A stretch of DNA of 28,100 nucleotides from Salinimicrobium sp964572365 (GTDB taxonomy: Bacteria > Bacteroidota > Bacteroidia > Flavobacteriales > Flavobacteriaceae): the NCBI GenBank assembly GCA_964572365.1, contig CAZNFK010000021.1, positions 1 to 28,100 on the forward strand, given 5' to 3'. The position numbers and the translations under genes are program-made. Each line of letters opens with the position of its first letter. The stretch's first letter is position 1. Below are positions 15,168-20,750 of this stretch, in pieces. The notes under the pieces are model-generated. The model was not told the DNA's origin. It made no database searches and saw only the letters and a program-made list of their open reading frames with translations.

Positions 15168-16022
15168 TTAAGAGTAGCGTCTTAAAATATTCTTTACCTG
15201 CGGAAGGTAACTGCTTCCAAAGATGTTGAGGTGCACCAGGAGGTAATACAGCTGCCAGAGTTCGATTCGTTCCTCAAATTTCGGTTCCAGCGGAAAGATA
15301 CTGTCATAAAGTGAGAATACTTCTTCGGGAAAACCGCCGAAGAGTTTCATCATGGCCAGGTCCATTTCCCTTGGCCCATAAGCTACCGCGGGGTCAATAA
15401 GGCAGGGCAGGCCGTGTTCATTAGAAATATAATTGCCGCTCCATAAGTCGCCGTGGATGAGCGCTGGAGGTTCTTTTGGGATCATTTCTGAAAAGGTCTT
15501 AAAAACCTTCTCCAGCCCATGAAAAACAAACCCGGCATCAAGTGCCATTTTGAACTGCGGTTCCAGCCGCTCCAGGATGTAGAAATCGACTGCTGATTCC
15601 TGGTGGTGGTTGTATTGCGGAAGGCTGCCAATATAGTTTGGGCCGTGAAATCCGAATTTAGGTTGGGTGGTTTTATGAAGCGCGGCAAGATCCTGGGCTA
15701 ACCGGCTCCAAAAATCAGGTTTTTGGGGGACATCTGGTTTGTACTCCATCAGGATATAAGCTTTACCTCCTGTTTCACCCCTGCCATAAACTTCCGGGAC
15801 ATCTACTGTTTTGCTGTTCCTTAGTTCGGTGAGGCCTTCTTCCTCGGCCCGGAACATTCCGGGGAATTTTCCGGAGGTGTTCACCTTTAAGACCTTTTTT
15901 CCTTCCGAAGTCTCCAGCCTGTAAACCTTATTGATGCTTCCACCCGAAAGCGGACTCATCCCTCTAAGGTCAAAACCTTCTTTTTGGGCTATTTCCTGTA
16001 TGGTCGCATTATCATTTGACAC
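15168..16022 (-). CDS. Fructosamine kinase family protein
   Basis: 284 residues. Fructosamine/ketosamine-3-kinases phosphorylate glycated amines, which then break down, so they repair glycated proteins or amino acids. The aminoglycoside-phosphotransferase-like fold is visible: SGGSINKVYRLETSEGKKVL with its Lys (nucleotide loop), AYILMEY (hinge), FGFHGPNYIGSLPQ (a fructosamine-kinase hallmark), catalytic IHGDLWSGNY and LIDPAVAYGPREMDLAM. The open frame runs upstream to 16214 inside folA, but those residues are the folA shadow. The GTG at 16022 (VSNDNATIQE) gives the family's normal length and overlaps the folA stop by 11 bases, a sign of translational coupling. It is last in the 2TM-folA-kinase operon. 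Confidence 0.88.
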   Translation of the reverse strand: MSNDNATIQEIAQKEGFDLRGMSPLSGGSINKVYRLETSEGKKVLKVNTSGKFPGMFRAEEEGLTELRNSKTVDVPEVYGRGETGGKAYILMEYKPDVPQKPDFWSRLAQDLAALHKTTQPKFGFHGPNYIGSLPQYNHHQESAVDFYILERLEPQFKMALDAGFVFHGLEKVFKTFSEMIPKEPPALIHGDLWSGNYISNEHGLPCLIDPAVAYGPREMDLAMMKLFGGFPEEVFSLYDSIFPLEPKFEERIELWQLYYLLVHLNIFGSSYLPQVKNILRRYS

Positions 16023-16503
16023 GTCGGTAGGTGAGATAGGTGAACGAATAGTTGTGAGCCTCGTCACTGGGATGAAAAGTGGAAGAAACCAGCTCCCAGT
16101 TCTTCTCGTCAATTTCCGGAAAGAAAGCATCGGCTTCAAAAGTACCGTGAACCCGCGTGAGTTCGATCTTATCTGCCTCTGGTAAAGCCAGGTCGTAAAT
16201 TTCACCTCCTCCAATAATGAAGGGCTGCGGATCTTCCTTAGCCAGTTCCAGGGCCTCTTCTAGCGAATTTACCACCACGGCTCCTTCTCTTTGGTAGTCT
16301 TTTTTTCGAGTTATAACAATGTGGGTGCGGTTGGGCAATGGCTTCGGAAAGGTCTCAAAGGTTTTGCGGCCCATTATGATGTGATGGCCCGTGGTGAGTT
16401 TTTTGAACCTTTTAAAATCATCGGGCAAATGCCACACCAAATCGTTGTCTTTCCCTAAAGCATTATTTTCTGCCGCGGCAGCGATCATGGTTATTACACC
16501 CAT
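16012..16503 (-). CDS. folA: Dihydrofolate reductase
   Basis: 163 residues. Reduces dihydrofolate to tetrahydrofolate with NADPH, closing the cycle opened by thymidylate synthase (thyA at 22823-23647). Motifs are ITMIAAAAENNALGKDNDL, WHLPDDFKRFK with catalytic Asp29, HIIMGRKTFETFPKPLPNR (NADPH binding), FIIGGGEIYDLAL and the C-terminal FTYLTYRR. Starts at 16503 or at Met6 (16488) are both possible; the first lies 2 bases after the stop of the upstream 2TM gene. The 3' end overlaps the fructosamine kinase start. Confidence 0.95.
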   Translation of the reverse strand: MGVITMIAAAAENNALGKDNDLVWHLPDDFKRFKKLTTGHHIIMGRKTFETFPKPLPNRTHIVITRKKDYQREGAVVVNSLEEALELAKEDPQPFIIGGGEIYDLALPEADKIELTRVHGTFEADAFFPEIDEKNWELVSSTFHPSDEAHNYSFTYLTYRRVK

Positions 16504-16505
16504 AC

Positions 16506-16955
16506 TTATGATTTTATTGATGAATCTGGGTCAATTGGTTTTTGAGTAGTGGGAGGGATGTAAGGCTCATGCTTCTTTGGAAGCGGGTGGTCTTTTTCCA
16601 CCTTTCTTTGTAGTTCCTCGATCCTTTCGTGTTGTCTGGCTACCAGTCTTTCCACCTGCCTGTTCTCCCAGTCCTTTCCCATGAATTTATTGGTGATGAA
16701 TACGTTGAAAACGTGGATGAGCACAATGACAAACCAAAAAATGATAGCCCAAACAAACCAGTCCAGTCCGAACGGTCTTATGTCTTTCCCGAGGTCAAAG
16801 ATCACATTCACCAGGATAAGAACTACCGAGCCAATAAGAAATACAATGAAATGCTGATACAAACGCCTTTTTTGGCGCGCACGTTCCTGTGCCCTTTCAA
16901 TAAGCTCCCGTTGCTCGGGATCTATTTTTGATGAACTATGTTTTTTGGTTGGCAT
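16506..16955 (-). CDS. 2TM-domain protein
   Basis: 149 residues. An N-terminal basic segment (MPTKKHSSS, then ERARQKRRLYQH) leads into two membrane helices (FIVFLIGSVVLILVNVIFDL and WFVWAIIFWFVIVLIHVFNV). An amphipathic, charged tail follows (RQVERLVARQHERIEELQRK) and may form a coiled coil. This is the 2TM domain, common in Flavobacteriia, also fused to or beside LytTR-type regulators in other genomes. The frame is open to 17021, but Met at 16955 fits the family start and lies downstream of a consensus -7 box. It is first in the operon with folA, with 2 bases between the genes. Function is unknown. Confidence 0.85.
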   Translation of the reverse strand: MPTKKHSSSKIDPEQRELIERAQERARQKRRLYQHFIVFLIGSVVLILVNVIFDLGKDIRPFGLDWFVWAIIFWFVIVLIHVFNVFITNKFMGKDWENRQVERLVARQHERIEELQRKVEKDHPLPKKHEPYIPPTTQKPIDPDSSIKS

Positions 16956-16982
16956 AATTAAAGTTATTTTTAGAGAGTTTCT

Positions 16983-16990
16983 CAAATTTA
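16983..16990 (-). promoter_or_regulatory. -7 box of the 2TM-folA-fructosamine kinase operon
   Basis: The minus strand reads TAAATTTG, an exact consensus match, 27 bases before the 2TM start codon. It sits in the 64-base divergent region shared with the class V aminotransferase. On the plus strand that region carries only a weak TAGATTTT box (16992-16999). Confidence 0.6.
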
Positions 16991-17019
16991 TAGATTTTAC
17001 TTCGGAAAACTCAGTGCTC

Positions 17020-18093
17020 ATGAAGAATTTTAAAAAACAGTTCCCCGTCTTAAATCAATATACCTATCTCAATACGGCTGCTTCAGGTTTGTTGCCCGAA
17101 GTGGTGATGGAATTTCGGCAGGATCATGATCTTGATTTTCTCATCTCCGGAAGCATCCTGAAAGAAAAACAAGGCGAGGTGCTAACCGGCGTGCGGGAAG
17201 CTGTGGGCCGGTTCTTTCACTGTGCGCCCAATCGTGTCGCCCTCACCCCAAACTTTTCCTACGGATTTAATTTGCTTATGGAAGGAGTGGAAAAAGGGAA
17301 AAAAGTACTGTTGCTCAAGAACGATTATCCTTCAGTCAACTGGGCGGTGGAATCAAGAGATTTCGAAACCTGTTATGCCGAGATCGATGAGAACCTGGAA
17401 CAGAATATTTCCGAAGTGATAAAAAAGGAACAACCCGATATTTTTGCCTTTAGCCTGGTGCAATGGATCAATGGGATCAAAGTAGACCTGGATTTCCTGA
17501 AGGAGCTAAAAGAGAAATTTCCCGACCTATTGCTTTTTGGAGATGGAACACAGTATTGTGGCACCGAAAATTTTGATTTTGAAGATTCTGCCCTTGATGT
17601 TTTGGGCGCCAGCACTTATAAATGGATGAACGCGGGTTACGGCAACGCTTTTTTTCTGTTCAAACAACACATGGAAGAAAAGATCTTTCCAAGATCGCTT
17701 GGCTTTAACTCCCTGCAGGGAAAATACAAGCCGCACGAGGGGAGTCTTATAGGAAAATTCGAGCCCGGGCACCAGGACACCCTTAACTTCGGAAGTTTGA
17801 AGGTTGCGATCGAACTTTTGGAAAAAACTGGAATTGCTAATATTGAGAAACAGGTAAATACGATAGCTTCCGAAGCAAAAAAAGCTTTTGAAAAAGAAGG
17901 CTTGCTCGAGTCTTCGGTTGTGAAAAGAAACCTGCATTCCTCTATCTTCAACATTCGGGGAAATGACGCCTTATTCCAAAAATTAAGGAGTGAAAACATC
18001 ATCTGCTCCCAAAGAGGGGAGGGGATACGGGTAAGTTTTCATTATTTCAACACTCCCGAAGATCTTGAAAAACTCCTGAAAACGATCAAATAA
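17020..18093 (+). CDS. Class V (NifS/Csd-like) PLP-dependent aminotransferase
   Basis: 357 residues. The fold-type I PLP enzyme pattern is visible: N-terminal YTYLNTAASGLLPEVVMEF, the cofactor region VALTPNFSYGFNLLM, the Asp in LLLFGDGTQYCGTENFDFED, and the PLP lysine in GASTYKWMNAGYGNAFF. A C-terminal half with SSIFNIRG and IRVSFHYFNTPEDLEKLL completes the family. It matches the broad class V group that includes cysteine desulfurases and kynureninase-like enzymes. The mobile cysteine loop of true desulfurases is not evident, so the substrate is undefined. Met at 17020 is preferred over an upstream in-frame Met (16945) that lies within the divergent 2TM coding region. Monocistronic, with a strong terminator at 18094-18130. 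Confidence 0.85.
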   Translation: MKNFKKQFPVLNQYTYLNTAASGLLPEVVMEFRQDHDLDFLISGSILKEKQGEVLTGVREAVGRFFHCAPNRVALTPNFSYGFNLLMEGVEKGKKVLLLKNDYPSVNWAVESRDFETCYAEIDENLEQNISEVIKKEQPDIFAFSLVQWINGIKVDLDFLKELKEKFPDLLLFGDGTQYCGTENFDFEDSALDVLGASTYKWMNAGYGNAFFLFKQHMEEKIFPRSLGFNSLQGKYKPHEGSLIGKFEPGHQDTLNFGSLKVAIELLEKTGIANIEKQVNTIASEAKKAFEKEGLLESSVVKRNLHSSIFNIRGNDALFQKLRSENIICSQRGEGIRVSFHYFNTPEDLEKLLKTIK

Positions 18094-18130
18094 AATGGGT
18101 ATCCAAAAATGCTATTTTTGAATACCCATT
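18094..18130. terminator. Bidirectional terminator between the class V aminotransferase and asnA
   Basis: A 17-base arm AATGGGTATCCAAAAAT (18094-18110) pairs with ATTTTTGAATACCCATT (18114-18130) with a single mismatch and a three-base loop. It serves two convergent genes whose stops are 42 bases apart. Confidence 0.85.
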
Positions 18131-18135
18131 GATCC

Positions 18136-19155
18136 TTACAATAAATAAATTCCCTGCGAGCGGTACTCTTCTCTCATTTCGGCGGGCCAGATTCCGGCCT
18201 GCACCTCCCCGATATGCTGCTTTTTAAGCAGGAACATACACAGCCTGGATTGCCCAATTCCGCCGCCAATGGTTTGAGGTAATCTTCCCTGAAGCAGTTC
18301 GGTGTGATAGTATAGGCTCTTCCTGGTCTCTGCCTTGCGAACTTTCAGCTGATGCTCAAGTACAGCGGAATCCACGCGAATTCCCATGGAAGAGATCTCG
18401 AAAGCCTGCTCCAAAATCGGGTTCCAGAAGAGGATATCACCGTTGAGGCCTTTAGTGGAAGCAGACGTGGGGGTGGACCAGTCATCATAATCGGGGGCAC
18501 GGCCGTCGTGGGCTTCTCCGTGATCAAGTTCTCCGCCAATTCCAATTAGAAAGACAGCTCCAAATTCTTTGGCAGCCCTGTTCTCTCTTTCTTTTGCCGT
18601 GAGATACGGGAATTTTTCAAGCAGGTCTTCAGCATGGAGAAAGGTGATTTCTGAAGGCAGGAAAGGGCTTAAGCCGGGATATTTTTCTGAAAGTTGAACC
18701 TCGGTATCCTTGATCGCACGGTAGATCTTCTCTACCTGGAGTTTCAGGAATTCCAGGTGCCGGTCTTCCGGCTGCATCACCAGTTCCCAATCCCATTGAT
18801 CTACAAATATGGAGTGCAGTTTTCCCAGGTCTTCATCGGGTCTCAGGGCTTTCATATCTGTATAGATACCCGTTCCCGGTTGCAGCCCGTACTCCTTCAG
18901 GCGCAGCCTTTTCCATTTGGCCAGGGATTGTACTACTTCTGCGGGTTGTTCCTGCATTGACTTGATGGGAAAGGCAACCGGGCGTTCAATACCGTTGAGG
19001 TCATCGTTGATGCCGGTGCCCTGCAAAACAATGGCCGGGGCTGATACTTTTGTGAGCGGCAGCTGACTTTTAAGCTGTTGTTCAAAATACAATTTGGCGA
19101 AGTCAATAGCTTCTTCTGTTTGTAGTTTTTCTGAAATGATTCTTGTTGCGATCAT
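18136..19155 (-). CDS. asnA: Aspartate--ammonia ligase (asparagine synthetase A)
   Basis: 339 residues, close to the E. coli AsnA length. It makes asparagine from aspartate, ammonia and ATP, forming an aspartyl-AMP intermediate on a class II tRNA-synthetase-like fold. Recognisable stretches are PAIVLQGTGINDDLNGIERP, QPGTGIYTDMKALRPDE, HSIFVDQWDWE, GELDHGEAHDGRAPDYDDW, NGDILFWNP, SSMGIRVD and the ATP-binding QTIGGGIGQSRLCMFLL. The start at 19155 directly precedes MIATRIISEKLQTEEAI. Upstream, 300 bases hold a consensus promoter, two Asn-rich leader peptides and two terminators (19194-19437). I therefore expect control by asparagine supply through transcription attenuation. It is separate from the egt operon by that leader. 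Confidence 0.96.
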   Translation of the reverse strand: MIATRIISEKLQTEEAIDFAKLYFEQQLKSQLPLTKVSAPAIVLQGTGINDDLNGIERPVAFPIKSMQEQPAEVVQSLAKWKRLRLKEYGLQPGTGIYTDMKALRPDEDLGKLHSIFVDQWDWELVMQPEDRHLEFLKLQVEKIYRAIKDTEVQLSEKYPGLSPFLPSEITFLHAEDLLEKFPYLTAKERENRAAKEFGAVFLIGIGGELDHGEAHDGRAPDYDDWSTPTSASTKGLNGDILFWNPILEQAFEISSMGIRVDSAVLEHQLKVRKAETRKSLYYHTELLQGRLPQTIGGGIGQSRLCMFLLKKQHIGEVQAGIWPAEMREEYRSQGIYLL

Positions 19156-19193
19156 GATAATAGAGTTTAGGATTGAAAATTTGAAATAAAAAA

Positions 19194-19216
19194 GCCTGCC
19201 CTAAGAAAAGGCAGGC
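19194..19216 (-). terminator. Leader terminator 2 of asnA
   Basis: On the minus strand GCCTGCC (19210-19216) pairs perfectly with GGCAGGC (19194-19200) across a 9-base loop and is followed by TTTTTT (19188-19193), a textbook intrinsic terminator 32 bases before asnA. Its 5' arm overlaps the last codons of leader peptide 2, and the stop codon of that peptide lies in the loop. Confidence 0.85.
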
Positions 19217-19293
19217 CGTAAAGCACAGTAACCTTCTCCCCCGGGTGGCGGATCATTATTATTGTTCTGATTATTTTTTCTGTTTGAAGTCAT
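19201..19293 (-). CDS. Asn-rich leader peptide 2 of asnA
   Basis: A 30-residue frame with 7 Asn: MTSNRKNNQNNNND, then PPPGG, EGYC and ending RPAFS before TAG. The Asn codons (AAC, AAT) form a block of four in a row plus two in a row. It starts 12 bases after the U tract of leader terminator 1. Its 3' end runs into terminator 2: the last Pro-Ala codons form the 5' arm and the stop codon lies in the loop. PPPG is a sequence type known to slow ribosomes that need EF-P, which may add a pause. Unlike leader 1, I find no convincing antiterminator strand. Asn sensing is inferred from codon content and from asnA downstream. Confidence 0.65.
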   Translation of the reverse strand: MTSNRKNNQNNNNDPPPGGEGYCALRPAFS

Positions 19294-19304
19294 GCGTGTA
19301 AAAT

Positions 19305-19335
19305 AAAAAAGCCTTTCCGGGTCGGGAAAGGCTTT
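19305..19335 (-). terminator. Leader terminator 1 of asnA
   Basis: On the minus strand AAAGCCTTTCC (19325-19335) pairs perfectly with GGAAAGGCTTT (19308-19318), loop of six, followed by T (through 19305) and TATTTT. It is 11 bp of unbroken stem, 24 bases after the stop of leader peptide 1. Confidence 0.9.
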
Positions 19336-19424
19336 GTATGTGGTTGAATGAATCTGGGTTTATACAACAATAGCCTTCCGCAGCCTGAAATTGTTCAGGT
19401 TGTTATTGAAAGAATTATTGTTGT
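19310..19424 (-). promoter_or_regulatory. Attenuator 1: mutually exclusive pairings in the asnA leader
   Basis: On the minus strand four segments can be drawn. Segment 1, inside the Asn codons, is ACAACAAT (19417-19424). Segment 2 is ATTGTTGT (19364-19371) together with CGGAAGGCT (19372-19380). Segment 3 is AGCCTTTCC (19325-19333). Segment 4 is GGAAAGGCT (19310-19318). Segment 1 complements the first half of segment 2. The GGAAGGCT part of segment 2 pairs with segment 3 with one bulged base. Segment 3 also pairs with segment 4 as the terminator. A ribosome stalled on Asn codons would mask segment 1, free segment 2 to hold segment 3 and prevent termination. This is the classical trp/his-type logic. 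Pairings are seen; the mechanism is inferred. Confidence 0.65.
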
Positions 19425-19437
19425 TGTTCAGGTTCAT
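19360..19437 (-). CDS. Asn-rich leader peptide 1 of asnA
   Basis: A 25-residue frame in which 11 residues are Asn: MNLNNNNNSFNNNLNN followed by FRLRKAIVV and TAA. Codons are five Asn in a row, then three, then two, using both AAC and AAT. It begins 47 bases after an exact -7 promoter box (19484-19491) and is followed by a strong terminator. Its stop codon falls beside the proposed antiterminator strand. A ribosome that finishes translation would cover that strand and let the terminator form. A ribosome starved for charged tRNA-Asn would stall earlier. Placed upstream of asparagine synthetase, this is the arrangement of his, leu and trp leaders, with Asn as the sensed amino acid. Confidence 0.75.
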   Translation of the reverse strand: MNLNNNNNSFNNNLNNFRLRKAIVV

Positions 19438-19483
19438 TTTGAGTTCTCTGATTTTGGTAAACTTACGGAATTTTTTCTTTCTG

Positions 19484-19491
19484 CAAAGTTA
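19484..19491 (-). promoter_or_regulatory. Promoter -7 box of the asnA leader transcript
   Basis: The minus strand reads TAACTTTG, an exact TAnnTTTG match, overlapping the stop codon of the DUF427 gene. The predicted transcription start is near 19476-19480, about 40 bases before leader peptide 1. No clear -33 TTG is present. Confidence 0.6.
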
Positions 19492-19770
19492 ATTCTTGAT
19501 TTCCACTCCATTCCCGAAGGCGACGTGGTTCTTTATCTGCTGTGCCCCTGCTTCGGGATGCGGGTAAAACCAGGCCGCATCGGCATTTTTATTATCCCCC
19601 ACCTTAATATGAAAATAAGAGGCTTTACCTTTTCCCGGAGAGGTGCTGTGCGTATCACTGAGCTGGAAGAATTCCGAATTCAGCGAATCTGGAGGGAAGT
19701 AATGGTTGTCTTCGAGGAAATGAGTATCGTTGCTTTCAGCAAGGATGGTGTCGTGCCAGATCGCTTTCAT
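19489..19770 (-). CDS. DUF427 domain protein
   Basis: 93 residues. The whole protein is one DUF427 domain: MKAIWHDTILAESNDTHFLE, YFPPDSLNSEFFQLSDT, then KGKASYFHIKVG, ADAAWFYPHPE and HVAFGNGVEI, matching the family's W-K-G-x-A-x-Y and AWxYPxP layout (here the leading Trp is replaced by Gly in SPGKGKA). The fold is small and beta-rich, and the activity is unknown to me. It starts 3 bases after the egtD stop, so it is very likely translated from the egtB-egtD mRNA, which hints at a link to that pathway. The asnA promoter sits on its last codon. Confidence 0.85.
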   Translation of the reverse strand: MKAIWHDTILAESNDTHFLEDNHYFPPDSLNSEFFQLSDTHSTSPGKGKASYFHIKVGDNKNADAAWFYPHPEAGAQQIKNHVAFGNGVEIKN

Positions 19771-19773
19771 AAT

Positions 19774-20745
19774 TCAGGATTTTTGGAAGATATAATTCTT
19801 AAAGTTCTTTTCACTGTCACTAAAGCTGCCGACAATGTTAAGGCCGGATTCCCCGGCCAGCCAGGCAACAGAAGTGTCGTCATATTTTTGAGAGATCTCG
19901 GTATGTATACTTTCCCATTCTGCAAATACAACTTCTAAATTTAAGGAATTTATCTGTACCGTCTGTTCTTTTTTGCTTACCAGGTAGCTTTTTGCCATGC
20001 CGCTCTCCGGGTCATAAACGGGCCAGTGAAGAAAAGAGTCAAGATCAAAATTGGCATCGAGTTCGCGGTTGATCCTGCTTAGCAGGTTTTTGTTGAAGGC
20101 CGCTGTGATCCCCGAGGAATCGTTATAGGCATCCAGCACTTTTTGGGGATGCTTTTTCTGGTCGGCTCCCATAAAGAAGAGGTCTTCGCTGCTCATGGAC
20201 GCGCTGATCTTCTTTAAAAAACTTACCGCTTCTTCCTGGGAAAGGTTCCCGATATTCGAACCCAGGAACAGGATCACTTTTTTCCTTTCTTTATAATCGG
20301 CCAGCCGCTCCAGTACCTCGCGATACATTCCCTGTTGCGGTTCTACTTTAATCCCCGGCAACTCCTTTTCCAGGCTTTCAGATAGTTGAGTCAGCACATT
20401 TTTGCTGATGTCTACCGGGAGGTACCGAAAAGAGAATTTTTCCTCCAGGAAGTGACGCAATAGTATCTTGGTCTTTTTGCCATCGCCAGCACCCAGTTCT
20501 ATAAGGTCAAATCCTTTTTCTGAATTAAAAGCCTCAGCTATTTGTTCTTTATTTTCAGTTAGGATCGAAAATTCCTTTCCCGTAAGATAATATTCGGGCA
20601 GGTGCATGATCTGCTGAAAAAGTTCATCCCCCCTTTTATCGTAAAAATACTTTGAACTCAAAGTTTTTGGATAGGTGGTAAGGCCATGAAATATATCGGC
20701 AGCAAATTGGGTATCGAATTCCGGAGGTTTTATTTTGTTCATCAT
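19774..20745 (-). CDS. egtD: L-histidine N-alpha-methyltransferase
   Basis: 323 residues, matching mycobacterial EgtD length. It trimethylates the histidine alpha-amino group with SAM to give hercynine, the first step to ergothioneine. N-terminal LTTYPKTLSSKYFYDKRGDE and FQQIMHLPEYYLTGKEFSIL are family signatures. The SAM loop is LIELGAGDGKKTKILL (residues 81-96), followed by VILFLGSNIGNLSQEEAV and a C-terminal substrate domain (LSRINRELDANFDLDSFLHW). The frame extends upstream to 21003 only as the shadow of egtB. The ATG at 20745 lies 5 bases after the egtB stop. It is second in the egtB-egtD-DUF427 operon. Confidence 0.92.
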   Translation of the reverse strand: MMNKIKPPEFDTQFAADIFHGLTTYPKTLSSKYFYDKRGDELFQQIMHLPEYYLTGKEFSILTENKEQIAEAFNSEKGFDLIELGAGDGKKTKILLRHFLEEKFSFRYLPVDISKNVLTQLSESLEKELPGIKVEPQQGMYREVLERLADYKERKKVILFLGSNIGNLSQEEAVSFLKKISASMSSEDLFFMGADQKKHPQKVLDAYNDSSGITAAFNKNLLSRINRELDANFDLDSFLHWPVYDPESGMAKSYLVSKKEQTVQINSLNLEVVFAEWESIHTEISQKYDDTSVAWLAGESGLNIVGSFSDSEKNFKNYIFQKS

Positions 20746-20750
20746 TTGTT

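Noticed and set aside
16023..16214. N-terminal extension of the fructosamine kinase
   Set aside because: It is the out-of-frame shadow of folA. The GTG at 16022 gives the normal family length.
19380..19430. GTT/ATT-rich run that looks like a microsatellite
   Set aside because: On the other strand it is a phased series of AAC/AAT asparagine codons after an ATG, upstream of asparagine synthetase, which explains it better.
19348..19938. A 196-codon open frame on the plus strand across the asnA leader and the ends of DUF427 and egtD
   Set aside because: It is antisense to well-recognised genes and to the Asn-rich leader; its residues resemble no family. The openness follows from the complementary codons.
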